Shown here: in pieces, positions 17,063-25,439 of the stretch | Position numbering within the stretch: the first letter of the stretch is position 1 | How the letters are laid out: each line of letters begins with the position of its first letter | Virus record (IMG/VR): IMGVR_UViG_3300025138_007760 | Location: 1 to 48,381 of that record | Strand: one strand, 5' to 3' | Length of the DNA stretch: 48,381 nt | DNA from: a virus | Notes under the pieces: generated by a model | What the model was told of the DNA's origin: nothing | Database searches by the model: none | What the model saw: the letters and a program-made list of their open reading frames with translations, nothing else | Made by a program: the position numbers and the translations under genes

Positions 17063-17245
17063 ATGAAAGAACTATGGCAATACTGGTGTAAAGCTATGGG
17101 AAGTAAAGCTTACGATAATAATAAGAAAGATGATCATATTCATAACACCCTTAGAACGTTTTGGGTGCTATTGCATATATTAACATGCCTAGCCATTATT
17201 CTTAATGCAATACAAAATCATGGTAAAGGTTTAATATTTTTATAA
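17063..17245 (+). CDS. Small membrane protein (60 aa)
   Basis: Preceded by GGAGG. A charged N-terminal half (KAYDNNKKDDHIHN) and one transmembrane segment (FWVLLHILTCLAIILNAI). No family recognised. Part of the P4 unit after glyA. Confidence 0.75.
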   Translation: MKELWQYWCKAMGSKAYDNNKKDDHIHNTLRTFWVLLHILTCLAIILNAIQNHGKGLIFL

Positions 17246-17259
17246 AGGACGATTTAATA

Positions 17260-17496
17260 ATGAGTAATTTTTACTATGACGATCTAAAAGATAAATATCC
17301 AAATAAATTTGAATTAATTGTAGCTGCAGCTAAAAGATCTAGAGATATGCCAATGGCAATTACAAGAGCTGAAGGTAAAATAATAAAAAAGAGAACTACT
17401 GCTGCTATTGAAGATATAAAAGTTGGCAATGTTACAGTTAACGAATTAAAAGAAAGAAGTATATTACAATACCAAAAAGAACATATAGATAAGTAA
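17260..17496 (+). CDS. RNA polymerase omega subunit (RpoZ)-like protein
   Basis: 78 residues that align end to end with alphaproteobacterial RpoZ as I recall it: DLKDKYPNKFELIVAAAKRSRDM matches the conserved N-terminal helices (NRFDLVLLAAHRAR), KRTTAAIEDIKVG matches the basic strand and ALREI region, and VTVNELKERSILQYQKE matches ISPEDLKEELIHSLQKY. Omega sits beside the RNA polymerase beta' C-terminus and helps assembly and ppGpp response. A phage version could replace the host subunit and alter transcription or the stringent response. RBS AGGACG upstream. Identification by eye. Confidence 0.7.
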   Translation: MSNFYYDDLKDKYPNKFELIVAAAKRSRDMPMAITRAEGKIIKKRTTAAIEDIKVGNVTVNELKERSILQYQKEHIDK

Positions 17497-17532
17497 TAGA
17501 TACAACAAAGCTTAAAAAATAAGGAGAGGCTA

Positions 17533-17721
17533 ATGGCATCTACTGGTATATGTAGTACAGAACTGGCAGTGTTAGCCACTCTATCCTGGGAACGCGTTGA
17601 TATAGTTACTTGTGCTAATGGCGAATCTTGGGCTGGATTAAACAAAGAAGAAATTGAAACAGTTGTTAAATGGATGGACCATAGAATTGAACAACTTACA
17701 AAGAAACGAGACGGTAAATGA
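17533..17721 (+). CDS. Hypothetical small protein (62 aa)
   Basis: AAGGAGAGG precedes ATG 17533. Acidic N-terminal half with three cysteines in the first 30 residues, then a helical basic tail (WMDHRIEQLTKKRDGK). No recognised family. ATGA-type overlap with the next small gene. Confidence 0.65.
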   Translation: MASTGICSTELAVLATLSWERVDIVTCANGESWAGLNKEEIETVVKWMDHRIEQLTKKRDGK

Positions 17722-17861
17722 CAAATAAGTACACTCAAGATATGACTGGAACAGGTGACCACATCGAATTAGGTGAAGAAGATGAAAAGGAACCAGAAAG
17801 ATATTATGATTGGATGCTTTGGAAATTAAAGCAAGAAAAAAATAAAGGTGAAAATGATTAA
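17718..17861 (+). CDS. Very small hypothetical protein (47 aa)
   Basis: Starts in an ATGA overlap with the 17533 gene and ends in the stop codon that begins the P5 palindrome. Very acidic middle (IELGEEDEKEPERYYDW) and a lysine-rich end. Supported by tight coupling and by the palindrome sitting at its stop, as for other genes here. Confidence 0.6.
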   Translation: MTNKYTQDMTGTGDHIELGEEDEKEPERYYDWMLWKLKQEKNKGEND

Positions 17862-17909
17862 CATGTTATGTTTATTTTCCTTTACTTTTAGAGAAAAGTA
17901 TGGTATAAT
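17858..17909 (+). promoter_or_regulatory. Early promoter P5 with upstream palindrome
   Basis: TTAACATGTTA (17858-17868) overlapping the stop codon, -35 TTTACT (17881-17886), 17-base spacer, TATAAT (17904-17909). Nearly identical to P2. Confidence 0.88.
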
Positions 17910-17939
17910 ATACTTATAAAATGAAAAAAGGACTTTAAT

Positions 17940-18146
17940 ATGACTCAATCAATCACTAAAATAAACCATAACTTTGACATACCATCTGATATCTCTATCA
18001 CAGATTTCTTAACCGTTTTAAACGATTTCCAACTTACTCTAATTTCATCCACACCATTCGGACCTGCTGGTGGAAATCCAAATATTACTATTTCTGCCAC
18101 TCCAACATCCATTACTGCTTTTAAACATTTCTTATCTAAAATATAA
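17940..18146 (+). CDS. Small hypothetical early protein (68 aa)
   Basis: Monocistronic gene between P5 and P6 with the leader GGACTTTAAT before its ATG, shared with the gene at 41716. Thr/Ser/Ile-rich with a GPAGGNPN turn; beta-rich by eye. Unknown function; typical of short early genes used against the host. Confidence 0.7.
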   Translation: MTQSITKINHNFDIPSDISITDFLTVLNDFQLTLISSTPFGPAGGNPNITISATPTSITAFKHFLSKI

Positions 18147-18153
18147 GATTTGT

Positions 18154-18225
18154 TTAACATGTTAATAACAAACTTTAAAATAAGTGTAATTAACTGTGTA
18201 CATTTACGTAAAAGTATGGTATAAT
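18154..18225 (+). promoter_or_regulatory. Early promoter P6 with perfect palindrome
   Basis: Perfect 12-base palindrome TTAACATGTTAA (18154-18165), conserved spacer aacaaactttaaaataagt, -35 TGTACA (18197-18202), 17 bases, TATAAT (18220-18225). Confidence 0.9.
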
Positions 18226-18260
18226 ATATCTATAAAATGAAAAAAGCGGAGAATACTAAA

Positions 18261-18461
18261 ATGTCAAAACCAATATCAGTCAAAAGATTAAAAGATCATA
18301 TCTTAAAAGGTGATACTAAAGAGATGATAAGAGTTTTATTAAATGCTCTACCTTATCAAATAACTAGAGAAGAAAAAGGTACTGTAGTTCAAAAAGAACT
18401 TCTTAAAAGATATGTTATGGTAAAAGAAATGGAAGCTATGTTGAAAAAGGGAGTTATATAA
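18261..18461 (+). CDS. Hypothetical small protein (66 aa)
   Basis: ATG 18261 follows GCGGAG at normal distance; the in-frame ATG 18237 lies in the shared leader and is rejected. Basic and helical (SVKRLKDHILKGDTKEMIRVLL). It overlaps the next gene by one base (TAATG). Confidence 0.7.
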   Translation: MSKPISVKRLKDHILKGDTKEMIRVLLNALPYQITREEKGTVVQKELLKRYVMVKEMEAMLKKGVI

Positions 18462-18742
18462 TGGGAATACATATTGGAAAGCACGAAAGATCAACATCAT
18501 GGATTGGTAGGTTTGATCCTAAAGATCCAAGAGATATGGCTGAATTTGCGATGGTTAAACAAATCGTTAAAGCTTGTAATTCATCTGATATGAAATTCAG
18601 AGTAGAAAAAAAAGGTAGAAAACCAACTAACGGTTTTAATTACTTTGGTGATCCTAAAGGTGGTATGAAGAATGCTACATTATGGGATGTGTATGTTTAT
18701 AAACGTACATATGATTATTATAATCAAAGGAGAATTGGATAA
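18461..18742 (+). CDS. Hypothetical protein (93 aa)
   Basis: Basic protein with a GRFDPKDPRDMAEFAMVKQIV segment and an aromatic end (WDVYVYKRTYDYYNQRR). GGGAG precedes the start region; TAATG junctions on both sides tie it to RNase H. No family recognised. Confidence 0.7.
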   Translation: MGIHIGKHERSTSWIGRFDPKDPRDMAEFAMVKQIVKACNSSDMKFRVEKKGRKPTNGFNYFGDPKGGMKNATLWDVYVYKRTYDYYNQRRIG

Positions 18743-19596
18743 TGATTATTGTTGATTACAGCGGTATTGCACTGGCTAGTATTATTATTAATAAAACTAA
18801 TGATGAACAAATGATTCGTCATATGATATTAAATTCACTTAGAATGTATCACAAAAGATACAAAGATGTTTATGGCGAAATGGTTCTTGCAGTAGATGCT
18901 ACAAATAATTGGCGTAAGAAAGTATTTCCACAATACAAAGCTAGCCGTAAGAAAACAAGGCAAGATTCTACATTTGATTGGAATGAAGCATTTCGCTTAC
19001 TTACTTTAGTAAGAGAAGAAATCGCAGAAAACTTTCCTTATAAAGTTATTAGAGTAGATGCATGCGAAGCAGATGATGTTATTGGTGCTCTTGTAATTAA
19101 AAAATCTAGAGTAGAATTTAATCCAGAAAAAATTATGATTGTTTCTTCAGATAGAGATTTCTTACAATTACAAAGATTTCCTAATGTAAAGCAGTTCTCA
19201 CCTCTTCTTAAGAAAGAACTTAAAGAAGATAATGCTAGATACTATTTACTTAATCATATTATACGTGGTGATAAAGGCGATGGTGTACCAAACATTTTAT
19301 CTAATGACGATACCTTTGTAGAAGGTTTCAGACAAACACCTATGACACAAAAGAAAGTAGATAGTATTATTGAAGACTTAGAAGAAGGCGAATTACTATA
19401 TGCTGCTTCTTGGTATCGTAACTACTTAAGAAACGAACAATTGATTGCCCTTAGTGAAACACCACAAGACTTAAAAAATCAGATTATAAATAAATATGAA
19501 GAACAAGATCCTTGGCCTAATAAAAGTAAAGTGTTACCTTACTTAATTGCCAAGCGTTGTAATAATTTAATTGAAAGTGTACAGGAGTTTATTTAA
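18742..19596 (+). CDS. rnh: T4 RNase H-like 5'-3' exonuclease
   Basis: 284 residues (T4 RNase H 305), FEN-1/5' nuclease family. Conserved acidic residues are seen in IIVDYSG, LAVDATNNWRKKVFPQYKASRK, DACEADDVIGAL and IVSSDRDFLQLQ; RGDKGDGVPNIL is the helix-3-turn metal/DNA site. In T4 it removes RNA primers and some adjacent DNA from lagging strands. TAATG overlaps on both sides. Confidence 0.93.
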   Translation: MIIVDYSGIALASIIINKTNDEQMIRHMILNSLRMYHKRYKDVYGEMVLAVDATNNWRKKVFPQYKASRKKTRQDSTFDWNEAFRLLTLVREEIAENFPYKVIRVDACEADDVIGALVIKKSRVEFNPEKIMIVSSDRDFLQLQRFPNVKQFSPLLKKELKEDNARYYLLNHIIRGDKGDGVPNILSNDDTFVEGFRQTPMTQKKVDSIIEDLEEGELLYAASWYRNYLRNEQLIALSETPQDLKNQIINKYEEQDPWPNKSKVLPYLIAKRCNNLIESVQEFI

Positions 19597-20012
19597 TGAA
19601 ACAATACGTTTTTGAAGTTTTGGAAGAAATGGCCAAGCAAAGAAGTCGTGATGATAAAGTTAAAGTTTTAAAAGAAAGTGAAACATGGGCTTTAAAAGAT
19701 ATTATAAGAGGGTGCATGGACACTACGGTTACGTGGAATTTGCCTGAAGGTGAGCCACCTTATACTGCGTCAGCCGCTCATAATCATGCAACTAATTTAA
19801 CAAGACAAAATGGACAATTTAAATATTTTGTTAAAGGCGGCCCAGGCGATAAAATGCCAAAGTATAAAAGAGAACAAATATTCATAGGAATACTTGAAGG
19901 TGTACACCCAGAAGATGCTAAATTAGTTTTAAAAATGATTAATAAAAAGAAAATCCCTGGGATTTCTAGACCAGTTGTAGAAGAAGCTTTTCCAAAATTA
20001 TTACAAGATTAA
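19596..20012 (+). CDS. Conserved T4-like marine phage protein of unknown function
   Basis: 138 residues. WALKDIIRGCMDTTVTWNLPEGEPPY is a stretch I associate with a hypothetical family common in T4-like cyanophages (possibly DUF6433; not checked). Two helical halves joined by a Gly/Pro-rich loop (VKGGPGDKMPKYKREQ). Co-translated with RNase H; a role in replication is possible but not shown. Confidence 0.75.
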   Translation: MKQYVFEVLEEMAKQRSRDDKVKVLKESETWALKDIIRGCMDTTVTWNLPEGEPPYTASAAHNHATNLTRQNGQFKYFVKGGPGDKMPKYKREQIFIGILEGVHPEDAKLVLKMINKKKIPGISRPVVEEAFPKLLQD

Positions 20013-20039
20013 CTTTGAAATCAACTAAAAAAATAACTG

Positions 20040-20068
20040 TGTACAAACTGCAAAAAGCATGGTATAAT
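20040..20068 (+). promoter_or_regulatory. Early promoter P7
   Basis: -35 TGTACA (20040-20045), 17-base spacer, TGGTATAAT with TATAAT 20063-20068. No palindrome copy precedes it. Confidence 0.85.
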
Positions 20069-20095
20069 TAATATATTATTTAAGAAAGTGAAAGT

Positions 20096-20668
20096 ATGAA
20101 TATTTTTGTGTTACATAAAGATCCAGCAAAAGCTGCTATCATGATGTGTGATAAGCACATACCTAAAATGATTATCGAAGCAGCACAAATGTTGTGTACA
20201 TCTCATAGGCTGCTTGACGGTACGCCTGAAAGACGCAGGTCTAAGTCTGGTAAAACTATGCAGCAATATTACACGTTTGGCAATGAACGTGATGATATAT
20301 ACTATGCAGCAGTTCACAAATATCATCCATGCACAGTGTGGACAATGGCTAGCTTACAAAACTATAACTGGCATTACCAACACTTTGTAGCGCTGTCTGA
20401 CGAATTCGAATTTCGTAGAAACAAAAAACATGCAACATTTGTAAAGCTAGGTAAAGTTCTTAGCAAACCACCTATAAATATACCGGATGTTGGTCTTACT
20501 GAATTTGCACAAGCAATGTCTCAATATCCGGATTGTATTGTTAAAGGTGATGCAGTACAAGCATACAGAAATTATTACCACACAGCAAAACCATTTGCCA
20601 AATGGGACTGGGGAAGATCAGCTCCGGATTGGTGGGAAGGATACCAAGGTGCCGATGTACACAGTTAA
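20096..20668 (+). CDS. Conserved hypothetical protein of T4-like phages (190 aa)
   Basis: The N-terminus MNIFVLHKDPAKAAIMMCDK followed by HIPKMIIEAAQML is a conserved phage motif (DxDPxxAAxxxCDKHxxKM); sequences of this type are sometimes annotated as pyrimidine-dimer glycosylase-like, but T4 DenV does not look alike, so I leave function open. Contains many His and Trp (WTMASLQNYNWHYQHF, KWDWGRSAPDWWEG). First gene behind P7. Confidence 0.75.
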   Translation: MNIFVLHKDPAKAAIMMCDKHIPKMIIEAAQMLCTSHRLLDGTPERRRSKSGKTMQQYYTFGNERDDIYYAAVHKYHPCTVWTMASLQNYNWHYQHFVALSDEFEFRRNKKHATFVKLGKVLSKPPINIPDVGLTEFAQAMSQYPDCIVKGDAVQAYRNYYHTAKPFAKWDWGRSAPDWWEGYQGADVHS

Positions 20669-20879
20669 GCCTTTAGAAGAAGGTGACGAATACGATATTA
20701 TGCTTAAGTCAGAAGAATTACAAGAGTATCTTACTGAACATAATTGTATAAAAGTGATTAAATTTCCAGGAATTGTTTCTGGACAAGGTAGCCTATTATC
20801 AAAAACTGATAATGGGTGGAAAGACAACCTTGCCAGAATTAAAGCAGGTTCTGGTAAAGACAATACAATAAAAATATAG
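20655..20879 (+). CDS. Hypothetical small protein (74 aa)
   Basis: The frame is open from 20487 but ATG 20655 has AAGG upstream and gives a 14-base overlap with the previous gene. Acidic N-terminal part (LEEGDEYDIMLKSEELQEYL) and a basic C-terminus (WKDNLARIKAGSGKDN). Unknown. Confidence 0.65.
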   Translation: MYTVKPLEEGDEYDIMLKSEELQEYLTEHNCIKVIKFPGIVSGQGSLLSKTDNGWKDNLARIKAGSGKDNTIKI

Positions 20880-20889
20880 GACAAGAATC

Positions 20890-21156
20890 ATGAATGCATT
20901 TTTTATAGTAGTAACGTTTGTATTAGCATCTACTCAAGAAGTTGATAGACCATTATTTGTATTTGCAAAACCTAATTTTGATGAGTATATGAAATGTTAT
21001 AATTACGTGCAAGTAAATAACATGGATATATATAGGACTGCAGCTAATGAATATAACTTTAAACATAAACCTGAAGCTATATTTTGCGTTAACAAAGAAG
21101 CAATAAAGGAAATATTTAAATATAATGCACCAACAAATGAAAAGAAAAATATTTAA
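20890..21156 (+). CDS. Small secreted or membrane-anchored hypothetical protein
   Basis: 88 residues with a hydrophobic N-terminus (AFFIVVTFVLAST) like a signal peptide and two cysteines that could pair. It resembles the 71-residue gene at 32273 (M-x-AF start, hydrophobic lead, paired Cys), so the two may be paralogues. Function unknown. Confidence 0.65.
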   Translation: MNAFFIVVTFVLASTQEVDRPLFVFAKPNFDEYMKCYNYVQVNNMDIYRTAANEYNFKHKPEAIFCVNKEAIKEIFKYNAPTNEKKNI

Positions 21157-21817
21157 CCATGAAACAATTGATATTGGCTATCAAGATTTGGATGCTACAA
21201 CTACAGAATCAGGCAGAACTTATAATACTCCTGATGGTAAGTCTTATCCTAGTATTACAACAGTTCTAAGTATACTTAGTGAAGATGCTATAAGGGCTTG
21301 GCGTGAAAGAGTAGGCGCAGAACAAGCTAATATGATTAGTGGCAAAGCATCTAGACGTGGTACTAATGTTCATAACGTACTAGAAAAGTATTTAAATAAT
21401 GAAGACACATCAAAAGAATTACCTCACATCAAACAGAGCCTTGAAAATCTCAAGCCTGTCCTTGATAATAATATTGGAAAAATATATGGTCTCGAGGTGC
21501 CTTTATTTAGTCACCACTTAAAACTTGCCGGCAGATGCGATGTCATTGCAGAGTTTAATGGAGTACCCTCAATAATTGATTTTAAAACTTCTAAATACGT
21601 AAAGAAGAAAGAAAGAATCACAAACTATTTCGCACAAGGTGCAGCATATGCTATCATGTGGGAAGAAAGAACGGGCATGTCAATACCAAACGTTGTAATA
21701 ATTATGGATGTTGACCATGAAAAACCGTCTGTGTTCATTGAACATAGAGATAACTGGACTAAATTATTAGAGGACACAATTGATGAATATAGAAAACGAA
21801 AAATGTTTGGACACTGA
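21125..21817 (+). CDS. PD-(D/E)XK exonuclease, RecB/Cas4-like
   Basis: 230 residues. Conserved H83 region (RRGTNVHNVLEKY), E124, GRCDVIAEFNG with D139, IIDFKTSK with D152 and K154, and the QxxxY-type motif FAQGAAYA: the RecB-nuclease order found in Cas4/AddB-like and phage exonucleases. Probably processes DNA ends in recombination. Start is uncertain: ATG 21125 or ATG 21137; neither has a strong RBS. It overlaps the previous gene by 32 bases. Confidence 0.85.
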   Translation: MHQQMKRKIFNHETIDIGYQDLDATTTESGRTYNTPDGKSYPSITTVLSILSEDAIRAWRERVGAEQANMISGKASRRGTNVHNVLEKYLNNEDTSKELPHIKQSLENLKPVLDNNIGKIYGLEVPLFSHHLKLAGRCDVIAEFNGVPSIIDFKTSKYVKKKERITNYFAQGAAYAIMWEERTGMSIPNVVIIMDVDHEKPSVFIEHRDNWTKLLEDTIDEYRKRKMFGH

Positions 21818-22049
21818 TATGTCAATAGGATTAACAAGGATTGTTCAATTAAGATATGAGTTTGAAGAACTTACTAGAGGTTATAATATGGAGGTGTCTG
21901 GTTCAGATATAAATACAATAGAATGGTTTATTGAAAATGGCCACAGGTCAAATTCACTTCGTAATGGATTTAATGATGCATTAACAATAGCGAAGATAGT
22001 AAAGGAGTTCTATAATGGCGGCACAAAAACAACTGGAGCCAGGGAGTAA
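21783..22049 (+). CDS. Hypothetical protein (88 aa)
   Basis: ATG 21783 follows AGAGGA. Helical, with LRYEFEELTRGYNMEV and a C-terminal AKIVKEFYNGG. It overlaps the exonuclease and EF-hand genes by about 35 bases each. Unknown function; no conserved catalytic motif seen. Confidence 0.65.
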   Translation: MNIENEKCLDTDMSIGLTRIVQLRYEFEELTRGYNMEVSGSDINTIEWFIENGHRSNSLRNGFNDALTIAKIVKEFYNGGTKTTGARE

Positions 22050-22350
22050 ATACGCAGCTTTCGATAAAGATGGCGATGGAATAGTAACTGACGAAGAATT
22101 TGAAATGGAACAAAAATTAGTGATGTTAGAGAATGAAGATAAAAAACAAGACGCTCAACGAAACATGGCATGGTTTGCTTTAGGTGGAATGTTACTATAT
22201 CCTGCATTTGTTATCATTGCTACGTTATTTGGTTTAGATAAAGCTGCTAAAATCTTAGGTGATATGGCGGCTGTTTACTTTGTATCGGTTGCAGCAATTG
22301 TTGCAGCGTTTTATGGTAAAGAAGCTTTAGCAAATAAAGCAAAAAAATAA
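22015..22350 (+). CDS. EF-hand membrane protein
   Basis: 111 residues. FDKDGDGIVTDEEF is one canonical EF-hand calcium loop near residue 16, followed by a charged linker and two transmembrane helices (MAWFALGGMLLYPAFVIIATLF and MAAVYFVSVAAIVAAFYG). Proteins with this EF-hand plus two-TM layout occur in T4-like marine phages. RBS AAGGAG upstream of ATG 22015. Possibly a Ca-sensing inner-membrane protein; role unknown. Confidence 0.8.
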   Translation: MAAQKQLEPGSKYAAFDKDGDGIVTDEEFEMEQKLVMLENEDKKQDAQRNMAWFALGGMLLYPAFVIIATLFGLDKAAKILGDMAAVYFVSVAAIVAAFYGKEALANKAKK

Positions 22351-22365
22351 AATAAGGATTTTGTT

Positions 22366-22938
22366 ATGAAACTTTGGAAATACAAAAATTATGAAGAATA
22401 CGTGAAAGTCCAAACAGATGGTAATGTATCTAAACTAAAAAATATATGGGTCGATGAAACTTGTATCAAAAATATAGCAGAAATAAAACCTTTTGCTAAA
22501 AATATTATTTGTCATGGTACAAGAAACGGCACAGAACAAAAGCTTTTTAAAAAGCACATACCTGCTGCAAAAGTTATCGGCACTGAAATATCTCACACTG
22601 CAAATCAATTTGAAAACACTATTGAGCATGATTTCCACAATCCAATAAAAGAATACATAGGTAAGTTTGATATATTATACTCAAACTCGCTTGATCATTC
22701 GTATGATCCAGAAAAATGCATTAAGACTTGGATAGAGCAAATTAACACAGAAGGTCTTCTTTGTATTGATTTAGCACAAGGTAGAGAAATGGTATCAAGA
22801 GAACTTGATCCGCTTGAGATATCTACAGATGAACTTATTAATATGTTACGTCATGATTTTAAATTAAAATATAAACTAAGTAAAGTTATACACAGACCTA
22901 GAGGTATCAATAGCCAATTGATAATATTTGAAAAATGA
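22366..22938 (+). CDS. Class I SAM-dependent methyltransferase-like protein
   Basis: 190 residues. IICHGTRNGTEQKLFKKHIP is a GxxxG-type SAM-binding loop after strand 1, VIGTEIS ends strand 2 with the acidic residue, and FDILYSNSLDH gives the motif II/III region. First gene of the glycan island. Target not predictable; sugar or lipid methylation would fit the neighbours. Confidence 0.75.
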   Translation: MKLWKYKNYEEYVKVQTDGNVSKLKNIWVDETCIKNIAEIKPFAKNIICHGTRNGTEQKLFKKHIPAAKVIGTEISHTANQFENTIEHDFHNPIKEYIGKFDILYSNSLDHSYDPEKCIKTWIEQINTEGLLCIDLAQGREMVSRELDPLEISTDELINMLRHDFKLKYKLSKVIHRPRGINSQLIIFEK

Positions 22939-23729
22939 GAAGATTAATCTACCAAGTTTATACTGGAAAACCATCAAAGCTGTATGATCACTGTACAGCT
23001 TCGGTTAGAGCATACGCTAAAAAAATAAATGTACAATACATTATTCAAACTCAACCTATAATGAAAATTAAACCTGACGTATTTGCTACAAATCGTAGTA
23101 AAGAATCATACGAAAAACATGGAGGGTTTTTACCAATATATGAAAAAGAAAATGCATTTGATTTTTGGAATAACTATGATCAAATTTGTATCATTGATGC
23201 TGATATCTGGGTGCGTCCTAACTCACCAAACATCTTCTTGGAATTGGACGCTTTTGGTGGAACCACCGAATTTGCAGGAGTTGTGGAAAGAATGGCGCCA
23301 ATCGAACAATGGTATAAACAAAAATTAGCTGGATATACTAAGATGCAGTATTCTCAACTTACTGATGTTGATTGGGAGTGGAATCAAGATGGTGCATTAT
23401 TTTATAATATGGGCCTTATGCTTATGGGCAACAATTTTAAAAAATACCTTAAAAGGCAAAGCGGAAAAGAGTTTATACAAAGAGCAGAATTTAAAGATTT
23501 TGTTGATGGCCTAGGTGCATGGAAGTGGAGCACAGATCAAACCTTATTGAATTATTGGGTTAAGAAAGAAAAGATGGTTCAATCATATCTTAATTGGAAA
23601 TGGAATGCACTATATACAGCAATTCCAATTGAAAAAGTTAAAGAAGCTTATTTTGTACATTTCTTTCTAAAAGATAAATTACCAAATGGCGGTGAAAACG
23701 TTGATGAACTAATGGAGATTGTAAATTGA
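22935..23729 (+). CDS. GT-A glycosyltransferase (GT8-like)
   Basis: 264 residues, ATGA overlap with the methyltransferase. ICIIDADIWVRP holds the DxD metal/nucleotide-sugar motif; WNQDGALFYNMGLMLMG and the later WSTDQTLLNYW resemble the acceptor half of GT8-type enzymes. Probably uses a UDP-sugar donor. The island gives no acceptor information. Confidence 0.75.
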   Translation: MRRLIYQVYTGKPSKLYDHCTASVRAYAKKINVQYIIQTQPIMKIKPDVFATNRSKESYEKHGGFLPIYEKENAFDFWNNYDQICIIDADIWVRPNSPNIFLELDAFGGTTEFAGVVERMAPIEQWYKQKLAGYTKMQYSQLTDVDWEWNQDGALFYNMGLMLMGNNFKKYLKRQSGKEFIQRAEFKDFVDGLGAWKWSTDQTLLNYWVKKEKMVQSYLNWKWNALYTAIPIEKVKEAYFVHFFLKDKLPNGGENVDELMEIVN

Positions 23730-24067
23730 AAATTCAAATTGATATAAGTATGGGCGAATATATAGATAAGTATTCCATATTAATAATAAAACAAGACCAT
23801 GAACTTGATGTTTCAAAAGAGTTAGAGCAGTATGAAAGTCTTGATTTAGAATATCCAGGGTTTGATTACTACTTAGGGATTATGTTAGCAATTAACGAGC
23901 AATTGTGGGACTTAGAAGATGTTAAAAGAAAAGGCGTAGAAAGATTTAGTAAAGAGGAATCTAATACTGCATTTCTTATTACTCAAATAAATGATTTAAG
24001 ACACGAAACCAAGAAACGCATTGATATATATTTTGGCAGCGAAATAACCGAAAAGAAAAGCCATTGA
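23726..24067 (+). CDS. DUF6165-like protein of glycan clusters
   Basis: 113 residues from TTG 23726 (TTGA junction, GGAG upstream). IDISMGEYIDKYSILIIKQDHE resembles the DUF6165 signature (SxGExIDKxxILxIK), a helical family often beside glycosyltransferases. Assignment from memory of the motif. It overlaps both neighbours by four bases. Confidence 0.65.
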   Translation: MKIQIDISMGEYIDKYSILIIKQDHELDVSKELEQYESLDLEYPGFDYYLGIMLAINEQLWDLEDVKRKGVERFSKEESNTAFLITQINDLRHETKKRIDIYFGSEITEKKSH

Positions 24068-24834
24068 AACATATAGCTTTAAGATCTAAAAGTATAAGAA
24101 GTGGCGATAGACCATATACAACACCAGGACTTGGCGACAGATCTCATAGCGTTTTATTAGCATATCAATATGGTAGAGCACACAACTCTCCAGTAACACT
24201 ACATTTAACTGATGACAAATGGAGTATTGCAGGCGGAGTTCCTTCTGATAAAAAGAAAAACTCATGGGTAGAATTACTTGGATTATTGCCGTCAGGCGCA
24301 GTTTATGTTGAACCACATCCAGTTGAAAACTTATCAGAAGTTGATTGGATACGATATCTAAAATCAAAAGGAATAGATGCATACATTTATCATTGCGCTG
24401 ACACTATTGAAATGCATCCTAATGAAACGCGCGTCGGTATTGAAATGTCTCAATATTTAAAAACTTTACCTGAATTAAAACCAATTGTTAATAATGGTTG
24501 GTTACCAGATGAATTTATTACTGCACAATGGGATTCAACTGATTCACAAAGAACGTTACCAGAAGAATTAATAAAAGAAATACACAAGAAATATATGTGT
24601 CCAGTATTGTACATAGGCGGAGAAGGTAAAGGGTGGTTAAAAACCTCATTACCTCATATTGGCTTAGCATTAGCTAATGCTAAATTTCATGTTGGTAGCG
24701 ATTCTGGTATGATGCACATTGCTCAACTATATAAAAAATATGAAGACATACATATATACGACACAGCTGGCTCATACAGATCTCATCATTTAGTAAGAGC
24801 AATTAATAATGGAACAAAATATTTTAAGGTATAA
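24064..24834 (+). CDS. GT9-like (heptosyltransferase-type) glycosyltransferase
   Basis: 256 residues from TTG 24064. GLGDRSHSVLLAYQYGR resembles the N-terminal Rossmann start of GT-B enzymes and FHVGSDSGMMHIAQLY is the donor-binding motif of the GT9/ADP-heptose transferase family (GxDSGxxHxA). Shorter than LPS heptosyltransferases (about 320). TTG start, weak RBS, so likely coupled translation. Confidence 0.75.
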   Translation: MKHIALRSKSIRSGDRPYTTPGLGDRSHSVLLAYQYGRAHNSPVTLHLTDDKWSIAGGVPSDKKKNSWVELLGLLPSGAVYVEPHPVENLSEVDWIRYLKSKGIDAYIYHCADTIEMHPNETRVGIEMSQYLKTLPELKPIVNNGWLPDEFITAQWDSTDSQRTLPEELIKEIHKKYMCPVLYIGGEGKGWLKTSLPHIGLALANAKFHVGSDSGMMHIAQLYKKYEDIHIYDTAGSYRSHHLVRAINNGTKYFKV

Positions 24835-24839
24835 CTATC

Positions 24840-25439
24840 ATGATGGCAACTCATACAAATAAAGACTCTCATAACTTAATGCATATAATAAAAGCTGATA
24901 CTGTTGGCGCAGAAATTGGTGTTTGGATGGGTAACACTTCAACACAATTTCTTAAAAAAGGTCTTAAAAAGTTTTATATGGTTGATTCATATTCAACAGA
25001 ACCGTATAAAGAAAATACAGAAATGTCATTTCAAGAATATATTGCTAAATATTCTAAAATAACTGGTGAAATTGCTCCAGCTGGATTTCAAAAATATTAT
25101 GATAGAGTTTATGCAGAAATTAATTCAAGATTTAAAACACACAAAGAAGTTGAAATATGTCGTATGTTATCTGATGAATGGTTTGAAAAATATAGTGATG
25201 TTGAGTTAGACTGGATTTATGTTGATGGCGATCATTCATATGAAGGATGCTTAAGTGATTTAGAAAATTCATTAAAAGCTGTAAAACCAGGAGGACTTAT
25301 ATTAGGTGATGATTATGGTTGGCCTAATTCTAAATGGAATAAACCAGGTGTAACAAAGGCAGTTAACGAATTTATAAATAAACACAAATTAACAAATATC
25401 TTTAGACATGGTCAGACACAATTTGAAATTAGAATATGA
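24840..25439 (+). CDS. Class I SAM methyltransferase (Methyltransf_24-like)
   Basis: 199 residues. VGAEIGVWMGNTSTQFLK is motif I, MVDSYS follows strand 2, and LDWIYVDGDHSYEGCLSDL with VKPGGLILGDDYG is the typical signature of sugar O-methyltransferases of this group. ATG ATG at the start; either could serve. ATGA overlap with the HAD-nucleotidyltransferase fusion. Confidence 0.8.
   Translation: MMATHTNKDSHNLMHIIKADTVGAEIGVWMGNTSTQFLKKGLKKFYMVDSYSTEPYKENTEMSFQEYIAKYSKITGEIAPAGFQKYYDRVYAEINSRFKTHKEVEICRMLSDEWFEKYSDVELDWIYVDGDHSYEGCLSDLENSLKAVKPGGLILGDDYGWPNSKWNKPGVTKAVNEFINKHKLTNIFRHGQTQFEIRI

Noticed and set aside
19485-21915. TATAAATA boxes at 19485, 20473 and 21908 as late promoters
   Set aside because: All lie deep inside genes with no gene start shortly downstream; expected by chance in AT-rich DNA.
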